A DNA stretch of 60,513 bases, taken from assembly GCA_025362395.1 (NCBI GenBank), contig JANYGK010000032.1, positions 1-60,513 on the forward strand, given 5' to 3'. Made by a program: the position numbers and the translations under genes. The notes under the pieces are model-generated. The model was not told where the DNA came from and did no database searches. It saw only the letters and a program-made list of their open reading frames with translations. This document shows, in pieces, positions 20,200-30,515 of this stretch (positions are counted from its first letter, which is position 1; every line of letters starts with the position of its first letter). This stretch comes from Bacteroidota bacterium. Lineage in GTDB: Bacteria; Bacteroidota; Bacteroidia; B-17B0; Aurantibacillaceae.

Positions 20200-21084
20200 T
20201 TATTTATGTATAAAAACATAAATAGTACTGGAAAAATTATCGCTATTGTTTGCTTTCAAATTAGACTTTAATCCTATTAAAAAAGCTTTTATCAAATTTA
20301 CTGAGCCTGTTTTATATTTTTCGCTAAGCATAGATACATAAAAGCTGTCAAACTTCATTGGTAATGTTTCTTTGAGTTCAAAGCCATTATTTTCTAATAG
20401 ATGTTTGAGGCTTTTCTTTTCAAAATGGTGTAAGTGACGTGGGACATCGTACGCCGCCCAATGTTGTTTATAATATTGAGCATCGTACGATATATGATTC
20501 GGAACTGCAATAATTAAAACGCCTTCTTTGTTTAGTCGGGTTTTTAAAAATAGTAGGGTCTCCGTCATGTCTGTTACATGTTCTAAAACATGCCAAAGCG
20601 TTATAGCACTAAACCTTATATCAGGAATGTATTCGCTAACTTTTTTCTTATCTGAAAACAAATTGATATTGACCGCAGATGCGATTTTTCTAGCATCATC
20701 ATCCGGCTCCATTCCGTAAGTTTCCCATCCCTCCTTTTTACATTCCTTAAGAAACATTCCGGTTCCACATCCATAGTCTAATATTGTTCCACGTGAAACA
20801 TAAGACTGTACCAGTTTAATTTTCTTTTTAAGTGTGTGTATTCTTACCGCATGATAAAGCCTATTAACTATTCCTTTATTAGTATTAGTGTGCGATATAT
20901 ATTGTTCTGATTTATAATAGTCTCCAATAGTAGCGTCGTCGGGTCTTGGATTTGTAAATTTAAAGCCGCAGCTTTTGCAGAGCACGATGTTGAACTCTTC
21001 TTTACTGACAGTATAATCTTTACAAACTAAATACGGTTCAAATTGATTTGAGTCACAAACTAAGCACTTTTCTATGGTTAACAT
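20200..21084 (-). CDS. class I SAM-dependent methyltransferase with N-terminal zinc-binding region
   Basis: 294 residues. CLVC (8-11) and CKSCG (36-40) form a probable zinc site, as in methyltransferases that act on sugars or small molecules. The SAM motif I is ILDYGCGTGMFL (about 101-112), followed by an acidic residue in YGMEPD, and post-motif LWHVLEHV. The substrate cannot be told. It follows mnmG by 46 bases on the same strand and is likely co-transcribed. A parS-like 16-mer lies inside the gene where it encodes VSRGT just before motif I. Confidence 0.85.
   Translation of the reverse strand: MLTIEKCLVCDSNQFEPYLVCKDYTVSKEEFNIVLCKSCGFKFTNPRPDDATIGDYYKSEQYISHTNTNKGIVNRLYHAVRIHTLKKKIKLVQSYVSRGTILDYGCGTGMFLKECKKEGWETYGMEPDDDARKIASAVNINLFSDKKKVSEYIPDIRFSAITLWHVLEHVTDMTETLLFLKTRLNKEGVLIIAVPNHISYDAQYYKQHWAAYDVPRHLHHFEKKSLKHLLENNGFELKETLPMKFDSFYVSMLSEKYKTGSVNLIKAFLIGLKSNLKANNSDNFSSTIYVFIHK
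20785..20800. other. parS-like ParB/Spo0J-binding site
   Basis: TGTTCCACGTGAAACA. It differs from the near-universal parS consensus TGTTTCACGTGAAACA at one position and, as I recall, equals the parS inside B. subtilis spo0J. Such sites cluster near oriC and load ParB for chromosome segregation. It lies within the methyltransferase coding sequence, as many parS sites lie in genes. Confidence 0.8.
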
Positions 21085-21116
21085 TATAATTATTTTAACT
21101 ATTTCTGTACAGCAAA

Positions 21117-21132
21117 CGTTCCACGTGGAACT
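21117..21132. other. second parS-like site at the mnmG 3' end
   Basis: The core GTTCCACGTGGAAC (21118-21131) is a perfect 14-base palindrome and overlaps the mnmG stop codon. The 16-mer matches the parS consensus at 12 positions: two of the mismatches are the symmetric C/G change, the other two are the outermost bases. The first site is about 330 bp away. Confidence 0.65.
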
Positions 21133-23026
21133 ATCTTCCCAAATGCACTAAAAGCACCGAGATGTCTGCGGGGTTTATTCCCGAAATACGACTAGCTTGG
21201 CCGATTGTAGAGGGGCGCAATTTTGTTAATTTATCTCTTGCCTCCAAAGATAAACTATTCACTCCCATATAATCAAATTCGGGTTTTATTCTATAATCAT
21301 CCAGTTTGGCAACTTTATCCGCGTTTTCTTTTTCCCTTTCAATATATCCTTCATACTTCATCAGGATTTCTGCTTGCATGATGGTATCAGCATCCATTGT
21401 TAAAGTTACCGTACTGATATCATTACAATACTTACTTAAATCTTTAATGGTAACATCCGGGCGAGACAATACATTAAAATATCTTCCTTTCTGGGTTAAT
21501 GGCGAAGAGTTTATGTTTACCAGATACGGGTTTATTTCTTCCGGCTCTGCACTATTGTTTTTAAAGTATTTAATAAGGCTTTCGTAATTTTTAATCTTAT
21601 CATTAACTTTATTCAATCTTTCCTGGCTTGCTAAACCAATAGAATGGGAGAGGGGCGTCAAACGAACATCTGCGTTATCCTGCCTTAATAACAACCTGTA
21701 TTCAGACCGGGAAGTAAACATACGGTAAGGTTCATCGGTGCCCTTAGTAACTAAATCATCAATTAAAACCCCTATATATGCTTGATGACGTTTTAATACT
21801 AAGGGATCTTCTTCATTAATTTTTAAATGAGCGTTGATACCTGCCATTTGTCCCTGGCAAGCAGCCTCTTCATATCCTGTAGTACCATTAATTTGCCCGG
21901 CAAAATATAAGTTATCAACTAACTTGGTTTCAAGGGTAAGGTTTAATTGTGTAGGCGGAAAGTAATCGTACTCAATTGCGTAGCCGGGGCGAAACATTTT
22001 AGCTTTCTCAAAACCCGGGATTAATCGTAATGCCTTTTGCTGAATGTCTTCAGGTAAAGAAGTGGAAAAACCGTTAACATAAATTTCTACCGTACTCCAG
22101 CCCTCCGGTTCAACAAATAATTGATGCCTATCCCGCTCTGAAAACCGTGTAATTTTATCTTCTATGCTTGGACAATATCTGGGCCCTAAACCCTGAATAC
22201 GGCCGGAATACATTGGTGATTTTTCAAACCCCGTTCTAAGTATATCATGAACATCCTGATTTGTATATGTAATATGACAAGGGATTTGTTTTTTACCAGA
22301 CTGTACATCTTTTGAAATAAATGGCGAAGTATTATCAAGATAAGAGAATTTGTCAATCGCTACATCACCTTCCTGCTCTTCCATTTTAGAGTAATCAAGA
22401 GATCTTCCATCAATACGCGGAGGAGTACCGGTTTTCATTCTTCCGCTTTCAAAACCTAATTTAACTAATTGTTCGGTTATCCCGTAAGAAGCAGACTCGC
22501 CATTACGACCGCCGCCAATTTGCTTTTCTCCAATATGGATCAACCCATTTAAAAACGTACCATTTGTTAATACAATCGCTTTAGCCTTAAATTCAAGGCC
22601 CATTCCTGTAACAACCCCTTCAACTCTTTTACCGTCTTTTGAAATCAGTAAGTTCTTACACATGTCTTGCCAAAAATCGACATTGGGTGTTTGTTCCAGC
22701 ATTTCTCTCCATGTTGAGGCAAATAACATTCTATCATTCTGAGTACGAGGACTCCACATGGCAGGGCCTTTAGAACGGTTCAGCATACGAAATTGAATAG
22801 CAGATTTGTCGGACACGATTCCACTGTATCCTCCTAAGGCATCTATTTCACGAACTATTTGACCTTTAGCTATGCCGCCCATAGCCGGGTTACAGCTCAT
22901 TTGAGCAATCGTTTGCATATTCATGGTAAGCAACAAAACCTTGGAGCCCAAATTTGCTGCTGCTGCCGCTGCTTCACAACCTGCATGGCCGGCACCAACT
23001 ACTATAATATCGTATTGAGATTGCAT
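21131..23026 (-). CDS. mnmG: tRNA uridine-5-carboxymethylaminomethyl modification enzyme MnmG (GidA)
   Basis: 631 residues, normal length. With MnmE it installs the cmnm5 group on the wobble uridine of certain tRNAs, using FAD. The FAD-binding motif [12 protein letters not shown] is at 9-20; [17 protein letters not shown] and [15 protein letters not shown] follow; the C-terminal GidA-associated domain ends with [23 protein letters not shown]. The methyltransferase gene follows it closely. In many bacteria gidA lies close to oriC, which agrees with the parS-like sites here. Confidence 0.98.
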   Translation of the reverse strand: MQSQYDIIVVGAGHAGCEAAAAAANLGSKVLLLTMNMQTIAQMSCNPAMGGIAKGQIVREIDALGGYSGIVSDKSAIQFRMLNRSKGPAMWSPRTQNDRMLFASTWREMLEQTPNVDFWQDMCKNLLISKDGKRVEGVVTGMGLEFKAKAIVLTNGTFLNGLIHIGEKQIGGGRNGESASYGITEQLVKLGFESGRMKTGTPPRIDGRSLDYSKMEEQEGDVAIDKFSYLDNTSPFISKDVQSGKKQIPCHITYTNQDVHDILRTGFEKSPMYSGRIQGLGPRYCPSIEDKITRFSERDRHQLFVEPEGWSTVEIYVNGFSTSLPEDIQQKALRLIPGFEKAKMFRPGYAIEYDYFPPTQLNLTLETKLVDNLYFAGQINGTTGYEEAACQGQMAGINAHLKINEEDPLVLKRHQAYIGVLIDDLVTKGTDEPYRMFTSRSEYRLLLRQDNADVRLTPLSHSIGLASQERLNKVNDKIKNYESLIKYFKNNSAEPEEINPYLVNINSSPLTQKGRYFNVLSRPDVTIKDLSKYCNDISTVTLTMDADTIMQAEILMKYEGYIEREKENADKVAKLDDYRIKPEFDYMGVNSLSLEARDKLTKLRPSTIGQASRISGINPADISVLLVHLGR

Positions 23027-23121
23027 TTAAAGACCCGAAATTAATCCGCTATACTGCGAACAGATACATAACATCCTGAAGAAAAATTTTTCATAGTTAA
23101 ATTAAGGTGTTCGCAAAAAAA

Positions 23122-23883
23122 TTAAATCATATTTAATTTTGCCAAAAGATCATCTCGGTAAGAGCCGCCGATTGGAATTACTTTTTTGTTTTCCTCTAAC
23201 ACAACTGTTTGATTTTCAATTGTTTGTATCTTATCTATACGGGCAATAAAGGAACGGTGTACGCGGATAAAATCACCGTTGTCTAATTTTTTCTCTATGT
23301 CTTTCATTGTTGAATGAATGGTATAGCGGGTGTATTGAGTATTGAGTACAACATAATCTTTTAATGCCTCAACGTAAAAAATATCTTTCAGGTTTACTTT
23401 TACGAGACGGCTGTTTGATTTTACGAATAAAATATCTTTAGCGGCGTCATCTTTATTCTCCACTAAGGAATAAAGAAAATCCCTTTCTTTTTGAACTTCT
23501 GTATCTTTTTTATGCTTATAAATAGCCATTTCAATGGTTGAGTGTAAATCAATTTCTTTAAATGGTTTTAAAATATATCCGTAAGGTTCTGTAATTTTTG
23601 CTTTAGCTAAAGTACTTTCGTCGGCATAAGCCGTTAAAAATATAACAGGAATGTTATAGTCTTTTTTTATGGTTTCGGCTACTTCAATACCGGTCATATT
23701 CCCTTTAATCATAATATCCATTAACACAATATTGGGTTCCAGATCAACAATGTTCTTAATAGCATCCGCACCATTATTACTAATTCCAAGTACATTATAG
23801 CCCAATTTTTTCAAACTGTTTTGTATATCTTTTGCCACAATACTTTCGTCTTCTACAATGTAAACGTTTATGTTATTTTCCAT
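23122..23883 (-). CDS. LytTR-family response regulator
   Basis: 253 residues. The receiver domain (about 5-120) has the acidic pair ED (11-12), the phospho-acceptor Asp56 (VLMDIM), Thr in FLTAYAD and Lys in LKPF. A LytTR DNA-binding domain occupies about 148-250 (ILFVKSNSRLVKVNL, YFVEAL-type segment, FIRVHRSFIARIDKI). It lies 7 bases after the PAS kinase gene, which is very probably its partner. It likely controls envelope or surface genes by binding direct repeats; its targets are unknown. Confidence 0.93.
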   Translation of the reverse strand: MENNINVYIVEDESIVAKDIQNSLKKLGYNVLGISNNGADAIKNIVDLEPNIVLMDIMIKGNMTGIEVAETIKKDYNIPVIFLTAYADESTLAKAKITEPYGYILKPFKEIDLHSTIEMAIYKHKKDTEVQKERDFLYSLVENKDDAAKDILFVKSNSRLVKVNLKDIFYVEALKDYVVLNTQYTRYTIHSTMKDIEKKLDNGDFIRVHRSFIARIDKIQTIENQTVVLEENKKVIPIGGSYRDDLLAKLNMI

Positions 23884-23890
23884 ATTATTA

Positions 23891-26800
23891 TTAATTCTTA
23901 AATTCTATTATAAACTTAGTGCCTCTGCTTCTATCTAAAATTAATGTGCCGTTTATTTGTTCCACTAATGTATCAACGAGCTGTAAGCCCAGTGTTTCTG
24001 TATGTTTTATATCAATATGGCCGGGTATTCCTATACCATTATCACCGGCTTCGATTCTTACGTTGTTATTATCAACTTTCAAAGTTACGAAGATTATTCC
24101 ATCTCTATTATCCGGAAACGCATATTTTAATGAATTAGATATAATTTCGTTGATAATAAGCCCGCAAGGTATTGATGAATCAAGGTTTAGGAACAATTTA
24201 TCGAGCGTTAAAATAAGTTTAATTTTTTTCGCATTGATCGAGTAGGTATGTACAAGGTTTTTGGATAAGGTAGTAATGTATTCTGAAAAATTAACCGATT
24301 CAAAATTTTTGGTCTGGTACAAACTCTCATGAATAAACGCCATTGATTTAATCCTATTTTGGCACTCCTTTAATAAATTTAACGCGTATGCGTCTTTAAC
24401 ATAAGAAGACTGAAGATTTAATATACTGGAGATAACCTGCATATTATTTTTTACACGGTGATGCACTTCTTTTAATAAAACTTCTTTCTCTTTAAGTGAT
24501 TGGGTGATCCGTTCTTCATTTTTCTTATTTTCAGTAATATCAAAGCCGATTCCTGAAATTTCTATCACATTCCCGTCATTATCTTTAATAGGGTACAGAA
24601 TCATTTGCCTGATAATTTTAACGCCGTTCCTGTTTGTTCTTTCCGAAATAAATTCTACCTGTTTTCCGGCAAAGGCATCTTCATATCTTGAATCCCACGT
24701 ATTATGATATTCGGCACTTTTAGAACTCCGTATACTTTTCCCGATCTCAGGATAATAACCGTATAAATCGAAAATGGCTTTAGCGTAATTCTGATTAAAT
24801 GAAGTGAGTTTTTTATCCATGTTGATGGTCCACATTAATTGGTCACCACTTTCAAAAATAGCTTTTAGTTTAGCGGATTGTTCAACAATTTGTTTTTCGA
24901 ATTGCTTATTTTCGGTAATATCATGGGCAAGGCATGCTATTTCAATAATTTCGCCAAGCGAATTGCGAATTGGGTTAAGGTATATTTCCTTATAGTTTAC
25001 GTTACCTTTTTTATCGTTTTGTTTTCTTTCGAACTTTAAAGAGTTTCCCGCTAAAACCTTTCTGTATAAGGGATACCAATAGTTCTCATATTCCGTTCTG
25101 TATTCTACCGGAACTATTTTATCTAACTGTTTGTTTAAAACGGGTTCAACCTTATAATTAATATTAAATGTTTCTATAAAATTGTTGTTGCAGGATGTAA
25201 GGTTAAAGTCAGTATCAACGGTCCACACTAAGTGAGCAGAGCTTTCAAATATTGATTCGAGTTTAGCGGCCTGATCTAAAATTTTTTGTTCAACTATTTT
25301 TCTGTCTGTTACGTCGTGCCCGATTACCGCAATTTCAGTAATTTCTCCTTTCGTATCCCTTATAGGGTGCAGATAAATTTCGCGGTGATGAATTTTTCCG
25401 AAGGCATCGGTATTTTGGATCTCGAAAAACTCTACGCTATTATCTTTTTTGTCATTAAATACTTTATTGTATTTATTTATCCAAAAACCAAGGTTAATGT
25501 TTTGTTTGGATTTTGTTTTTACATCTCCAATATCATCTCCGACATGTAAATTAAAATCGAATATTTTCTTTATATAATTATAATAATTTTTATTAAAGGA
25601 AGTTATCTTTAAGTTAGTGTTTACTGACCATATTAAATGCGATGTGTTATTAAAAATAGCTTCATATTTTGTGGTTTGCGTAACCAACTCCTGCTGAATT
25701 TTTTTACGATAGTTAATTTCCTTTATTAATTCTTTGTTTAAATCTTCCGCTATTTCGGCCCTGAGCCTTTCTTTTTCCAGTTTTTTTACATCAGATATGT
25801 TTGAAATAATGGTTTGTATACACTTTTTACCATTATACACAAAAGGAACTGTTTTTAAATCAACATCGATCAGGTTGTTTTTAGCAGTTCGAATTTTATA
25901 GGCGTAATCCTCCAGTTCTTCACCATTCAAGGCCCTGGCCATTCGTTCCAAGGCTATATTTTTTTGGCCTTCGGAAAAATAATCGAATAAAGGTGTGCCT
26001 ATAATTTTGCTAATATCGTCTTCTTCTAAAATAGTTAAAGCTGTTTTATTACAATATAAACATACATGTTGATCGTGTATCAATATACCGATTGGTGAAG
26101 TTTCCAATAGATTCTGATAATTGATCCATTTTTGTTCCAGCTCTTTTCGATAGTTCTTTTCGATGGTTACATCCCGGCTGACACCCAGAATAAATTTTAT
26201 TTTTCCTTCATTGTCAAAAATAGGTGAATAGTTATCTTCCAGCCAAATGACTTTGCCTGCTTTTGTTTTATACTGAAAAACTCCTGTAGTAAATTCAAGG
26301 CTATTATTCTTTTGTTTTTCCGATATAGTATCTTCAAAAGCCAGGTAGGTTTTTTTATCAGGAACAATGGACTGTGCCAGGCTTGAATTTTTATAAAACT
26401 CGTTAGCGCTGTACCCTAGTATTTTTTTTATGGACGGGCTTACATAAATATATTTTGGTTCGGGGTGGTACGTAAAAAAATAAATGATGTCATTCGCGTT
26501 TTCCGCGATCAATTTAAACTTTTCTTCTGTTTCTTTTCTTAAAAGCTCTTCCTGCCTTTCTTTTGTTACATCCCTGCTTATACCTATTAATGTAACAATA
26601 TTGCCTTGTTTGTCTTTTAAATGCGAATAACGGGTTTCCAACCAGGCAATATTACCATCTTTTTTCAAATACCTGAAAACAGATTTATCAAGGGTCTTTT
26701 TTACATTTCTTTTTTCGGTAATAACAATGTTGGAATTTTTAATAATCTGCTTATCATCATTTAAAATAATCTTATTACCAAATAATGGATCATTATAAAA

Positions 26801-27784
26801 ATCTTCAGGAGTATAACCCAGTATCTTTTTTACTGAATCGCTTACATAGGTATAAGTGCCCTTAGGTTTAAAATCGTATAAATAAATAATGTCAGAGGCA
26901 TTTTGTGACAAATGCTTAAATGTTTTTTCGTTTTGTTGTAAATGCTGCTCTTTTATAACATCGGTTGTAATATCTCTGGTAATACCAAGGTTGCCTATGT
27001 AGTTTTTATGTTCATCAAATTGTGGAATTATGCGTTCCTGGAGCCACAAATAATTTCCTGTCTTAAAATTTTTAAACCTGTAAATAAATGTTTGAGGCTT
27101 TTTTTCTTTCTTTAGTTTTTCCGCACTCTTAATTACAAAATCAAGATCATCAGGGTGAATGTGCTTTAAAATACTTGAGCTGCCGGTAATGTATTTTTTG
27201 CTGAATATTTCGGGTTTTACACCAAATGTATCATGTACTTTATGCGATATAAATTTTAGTTTTCTCTCTTCTCTAAAATCTATATAGTAAACAACCTCAT
27301 CAATCCCTTTTAAAATGACTTGCAGGTCGTTTTCAATTTCTGTAAGTTGGTTACGAGACCGTACGCGCTCAGATACATCCGTAATAATAGCTTGTATCGC
27401 GTTTTTACCATTAAAAACTATCGCGTTTGATTTTACTTCAATATCCGTTATTTCCTGTTTGGCATTTTTAATTTGTAATTCGACAGAATTAAACTCTTCT
27501 CCGGCTAAAATTTTTTTATTATAGGCCCTTGTTCGTTTGTGGTATTGAGGTAATATAAAATCAAAGAGTGAATAATCATTAATATTTCTCTCTAAACTTT
27601 TATTGCCTTTAAAAATTTTAAGGGCTTTTTTGTTTATGAAAAGGATTTTATCGGTAGAAAAAATGATAACGCCAACCGGTAAATTTTGTAAAACGGAAAT
27701 TATTAAAGTGTCATTACTATGATTAGAATTAGGCTCAGAAGTAGCAGGAACCGAATATTTATTATTCTTTATCTTGCTTTTCAT
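23891..27784 (-). CDS. cytoplasmic histidine kinase with eight PAS domains (HisKA_2 type)
   Basis: 1,297 residues with no signal peptide or membrane helix, so a soluble sensor. I count eight PAS/PAC units of about 120-140 residues, which end in ITDVSERV, ITRDITTDV, ISRDVTKER, VSRDVTIEK, ISNISDVKK, IGHDVTDRK, LAHDITENK and IGFDITENK. A HisKA_2 phospho-acceptor region follows (KEVLLKEVHHRVKNNMQVIS, about residue 1100; His is the site), then an HATPase with GLIINEIISNSLKYAF, DNGIGIP and GLQLVDTLVEQ. Its start overlaps the MORN-repeat gene by 23 bases and the LytTR regulator follows at 7 bases. The last three PAS units resemble each other most, which suggests internal duplication. Confidence 0.93.
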   Translation of the reverse strand: MKSKIKNNKYSVPATSEPNSNHSNDTLIISVLQNLPVGVIIFSTDKILFINKKALKIFKGNKSLERNINDYSLFDFILPQYHKRTRAYNKKILAGEEFNSVELQIKNAKQEITDIEVKSNAIVFNGKNAIQAIITDVSERVRSRNQLTEIENDLQVILKGIDEVVYYIDFREERKLKFISHKVHDTFGVKPEIFSKKYITGSSSILKHIHPDDLDFVIKSAEKLKKEKKPQTFIYRFKNFKTGNYLWLQERIIPQFDEHKNYIGNLGITRDITTDVIKEQHLQQNEKTFKHLSQNASDIIYLYDFKPKGTYTYVSDSVKKILGYTPEDFYNDPLFGNKIILNDDKQIIKNSNIVITEKRNVKKTLDKSVFRYLKKDGNIAWLETRYSHLKDKQGNIVTLIGISRDVTKERQEELLRKETEEKFKLIAENANDIIYFFTYHPEPKYIYVSPSIKKILGYSANEFYKNSSLAQSIVPDKKTYLAFEDTISEKQKNNSLEFTTGVFQYKTKAGKVIWLEDNYSPIFDNEGKIKFILGVSRDVTIEKNYRKELEQKWINYQNLLETSPIGILIHDQHVCLYCNKTALTILEEDDISKIIGTPLFDYFSEGQKNIALERMARALNGEELEDYAYKIRTAKNNLIDVDLKTVPFVYNGKKCIQTIISNISDVKKLEKERLRAEIAEDLNKELIKEINYRKKIQQELVTQTTKYEAIFNNTSHLIWSVNTNLKITSFNKNYYNYIKKIFDFNLHVGDDIGDVKTKSKQNINLGFWINKYNKVFNDKKDNSVEFFEIQNTDAFGKIHHREIYLHPIRDTKGEITEIAVIGHDVTDRKIVEQKILDQAAKLESIFESSAHLVWTVDTDFNLTSCNNNFIETFNINYKVEPVLNKQLDKIVPVEYRTEYENYWYPLYRKVLAGNSLKFERKQNDKKGNVNYKEIYLNPIRNSLGEIIEIACLAHDITENKQFEKQIVEQSAKLKAIFESGDQLMWTINMDKKLTSFNQNYAKAIFDLYGYYPEIGKSIRSSKSAEYHNTWDSRYEDAFAGKQVEFISERTNRNGVKIIRQMILYPIKDNDGNVIEISGIGFDITENKKNEERITQSLKEKEVLLKEVHHRVKNNMQVISSILNLQSSYVKDAYALNLLKECQNRIKSMAFIHESLYQTKNFESVNFSEYITTLSKNLVHTYSINAKKIKLILTLDKLFLNLDSSIPCGLIINEIISNSLKYAFPDNRDGIIFVTLKVDNNNVRIEAGDNGIGIPGHIDIKHTETLGLQLVDTLVEQINGTLILDRSRGTKFIIEFKN

Positions 27785-29504
27785 TTTGTTTTTGCTCTTT
27801 GTCTAAAATCGTTTTGTCCGGTTTTTTTGAAGTGATAGATGAGTAATCCCTGATGCTTTCTTCATAAGTAGGTACTATTTTTGTTCCCTGAAACTTAACT
27901 TCTATATCATTTTCATAAAATATGGTCAGGTAATTATAGCCGCCTTCATCATAAAATCTCCAGTCATTTTGTTTCATTCCGCCGGTGTATGATCCTTGAA
28001 TCATTTTTTTCCCGTTAGGATAAAACCAGAGGTGAACGCCATCTTCATCACCATTTAAAAAACGACCCTCATACCTTAATTTTTCTTTAGGCATGTAGTA
28101 ACGTTTCCATAAACTATCCGGTTTATCATCTACATATTTTCCTATTTCTTTATATTCGGGTGTTTCATAAACCCATATACCTTCCTGCATATCTTCTACG
28201 TATTCACCTTTTGTTAATACTTTACCGTCTTCCGTATATTCCGTCATGGTACCATCGCGCAGATTATTTAAATAGGTTTCTTCCCGCATTAAAGTTCCGT
28301 TTTCATAATACCATTTCCAATCGCCCTGTGCCTTCCCTTTTTTATCATATTTTCCTTTTTGCTCTATTTGTCCGTTCGGATAATAAAATACCCAATCACC
28401 GATACGTTTGTCGTTCAGGTATAAGCCCTTGCCTCTAAATTCACCGGTATTGTGGTATTCATACCATAAACCGATACGATTCCTTAAACTGTCAACCGCG
28501 CCATAATCTGTTTTAACTCCTTCATTAAATACAATAGCCGAATCGGGAACAGGCCTGTTACGACATACTTGAATTTTAATCATTACATCACTTGTATCGT
28601 CGCGCGCAACAGGTAATGAATCGCATATATATTTTAATTTATAATGGTAATGTGTGCCTACAGGCATGCCGTTAATATAACCGCCTTCATATTTTAAAGT
28701 ACCGTCTTCATAGTACTCTTTATAAACATCAAGCTTTGCTAATTCAGGCGCATTTTTAATTTGTTTACCATTATTAAATTTTTCGGTATTGGTTAAATTT
28801 CCTTTTTTATCGTATGATTTTGTATACCCGTCAACTAAATCATCTTTATATTTTTTTTCATCTTTTAATATCCCCCCATCGTAATACGTTTTCCATACGC
28901 CCTGCTTTTTCCCGTTTTCATCTTTACGATTTATTCTTTCAACATTTGCGAGTATTCCTCCTTGGTATTTAATAATAGAAATGATCGTTGAATCTTCCGC
29001 GTACTCGTAGGCAATGCCATCCGGTTTACCTTTTACGTAAGGTATAAGCTGTTTGGTTTTACCTGAAGGGTAATAGGCATACATATTTCCCTGCTTAATA
29101 TCGTTTACAAAAGGCTCTTTGGTTATAACCCTTTGATTAGTATCATAATTAAGTGTGTAACCGTTCTTTTTTCCTTCCGCATAAGTAACTGATTTAGTAA
29201 TTTTACCTCTCTCAGAATAGAATTTCCATATACTGTCCAATTGAAAATTTTTACGGTTCCCTTCAATTTTTATTATCCCATTCTTATAATAATTTTTCCA
29301 GTATGCATCGGGTTTACCGTCATGCATAGTTCCTTCCGACGATTTAGCGCCATTATCATAATAAAATACATTATAACCGTTTTGATTCACCGTTTGTGAA
29401 AACAGCGAAAAAGATAAAACAGATAAAAAATAGAATAAAAAAAATCTAATTTTATTATAAGAAGGATTATGTTTTATTGAGACCACGAAACATTTATTAA
29501 ACAT
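27762..29504 (-). CDS. secreted MORN-type (YwqK-like) repeat protein
   Basis: 580 residues. A signal peptide follows a longer N-terminus (FFLFYFLSVLSFSLFSQ, about 22-38). After it come about fifteen repeats of the MORN_2 type: G.W..YY.NG.L..E..Y..G...G (for example GDWVFYYPNGQIEQKGKY, GVWKTYYDGGILKDEKKY). The C-terminus is highly charged (KEQKQNEKQDKE). Database names with 'YwqK antitoxin' for such repeats do not imply a toxin pair. It is probably periplasmic or on the outer surface. The 23-base overlap with the PAS kinase gene suggests a joint function. Confidence 0.85.
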   Translation of the reverse strand: MFNKCFVVSIKHNPSYNKIRFFLFYFLSVLSFSLFSQTVNQNGYNVFYYDNGAKSSEGTMHDGKPDAYWKNYYKNGIIKIEGNRKNFQLDSIWKFYSERGKITKSVTYAEGKKNGYTLNYDTNQRVITKEPFVNDIKQGNMYAYYPSGKTKQLIPYVKGKPDGIAYEYAEDSTIISIIKYQGGILANVERINRKDENGKKQGVWKTYYDGGILKDEKKYKDDLVDGYTKSYDKKGNLTNTEKFNNGKQIKNAPELAKLDVYKEYYEDGTLKYEGGYINGMPVGTHYHYKLKYICDSLPVARDDTSDVMIKIQVCRNRPVPDSAIVFNEGVKTDYGAVDSLRNRIGLWYEYHNTGEFRGKGLYLNDKRIGDWVFYYPNGQIEQKGKYDKKGKAQGDWKWYYENGTLMREETYLNNLRDGTMTEYTEDGKVLTKGEYVEDMQEGIWVYETPEYKEIGKYVDDKPDSLWKRYYMPKEKLRYEGRFLNGDEDGVHLWFYPNGKKMIQGSYTGGMKQNDWRFYDEGGYNYLTIFYENDIEVKFQGTKIVPTYEESIRDYSSITSKKPDKTILDKEQKQNEKQDKE

Positions 29505-29537
29505 CTAATTTAAAATTTATAATCCATACCATAAAAT

Positions 29538-30515
29538 TTATAGGCCAAATTGAGCCGATAATTCTAACATACGGATTATAGGTTTTTTAGCCTTTACAAT
29601 TAAGGCTTCAGTCATTAAAAGCTCCGGCTGTTCATATTTTAATGTATTATATATTTTTTCGAGGGTATTTAATTTCATGTAAGGGCAGTCGTTACATGCA
29701 CAACTGTTGTTTGGCGGGGCAGGTATAAATGTTTTGCCCGGACTTGATTTTTGCATTTGGTGTATGATCCCTGTTTCTGTTAATACAATAAATTCATGTG
29801 CCTCGGACTTTTTACTATAATTTAATAAAGCCGTTGTACTGCCTATAAAATGGGCATGTTCCAATATAGCAGCTTCACATTCGGGATGTGCCAAAACAAT
29901 AGCTTTAGGATGCTGCGCTTTTAGTTTAATTAATTTTTCTAAACTAAAAATTTCATGCACCATGCACGCCCCGTTCCATAATACCATATTACGGCCGGTC
30001 ACTTTATTAATGTAAGCTCCTAAATTTTTATCGGGCGCAAATATTATTTTTTGGTCTTTAGGGAACGACTCTACAATTTGAACTGCGTTTGTAGACGTTA
30101 CAATGACATCTGAGAGCGCTTTAATCTCTGCTGTACAGTTTACATAGGTTAGCACCACATGATCGGGGTGAGCGGCTTTAAAAGCAGAAAATTCATTTGG
30201 CGGACAGGAATCGGCTAAAGAGCAACCGGCTTTAAGATCAGGGATTAGTACTTTTGTTTTTGGGTTAAGTATTTTAGCGGTTTCTGCCATAAAATGAACC
30301 CCGGCAAATAAAATAATGTCGGCAGTTGATTTTTTTGCCTGTTGAGCGAGTCCTAAACTGTCCCCAATATAGTCTGCAATATCTTGAATATCAGCATCTT
30401 GATAGTAGTGAGCAAGTATGATGGCGTTCTTCTCTTTCTTAAGATGCGAAATCTCTTTGAACAAATCAAGCGACGGATCAATTTTCTTTTCGAGGTATCC
30501 TTTTTCTAAATACAT
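29538..30515 (-). CDS. nadA: quinolinate synthase NadA
   Basis: 325 residues. It condenses iminoaspartate with dihydroxyacetone phosphate to quinolinate in de novo NAD synthesis and carries one [4Fe-4S] cluster. Seen: [21 protein letters not shown]; a cysteine in [40 protein letters not shown]; and CNDCPYM near the end. Cys ligands are all present. It lies 33 bases upstream of the MORN gene on the same strand, so it may head that transcript, although a metabolic gene with a sensor operon is odd. Confidence 0.96.
   Translation of the reverse strand: MYLEKGYLEKKIDPSLDLFKEISHLKKEKNAIILAHYYQDADIQDIADYIGDSLGLAQQAKKSTADIILFAGVHFMAETAKILNPKTKVLIPDLKAGCSLADSCPPNEFSAFKAAHPDHVVLTYVNCTAEIKALSDVIVTSTNAVQIVESFPKDQKIIFAPDKNLGAYINKVTGRNMVLWNGACMVHEIFSLEKLIKLKAQHPKAIVLAHPECEAAILEHAHFIGSTTALLNYSKKSEAHEFIVLTETGIIHQMQKSSPGKTFIPAPPNNSCACNDCPYMKLNTLEKIYNTLKYEQPELLMTEALIVKAKKPIIRMLELSAQFGL

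Noticed and set aside
27762-29504. MORN-repeat protein as a toxin-antitoxin antitoxin
   Set aside because: The YwqK name for this repeat is a database habit; the protein is secreted and no toxin gene is adjacent.
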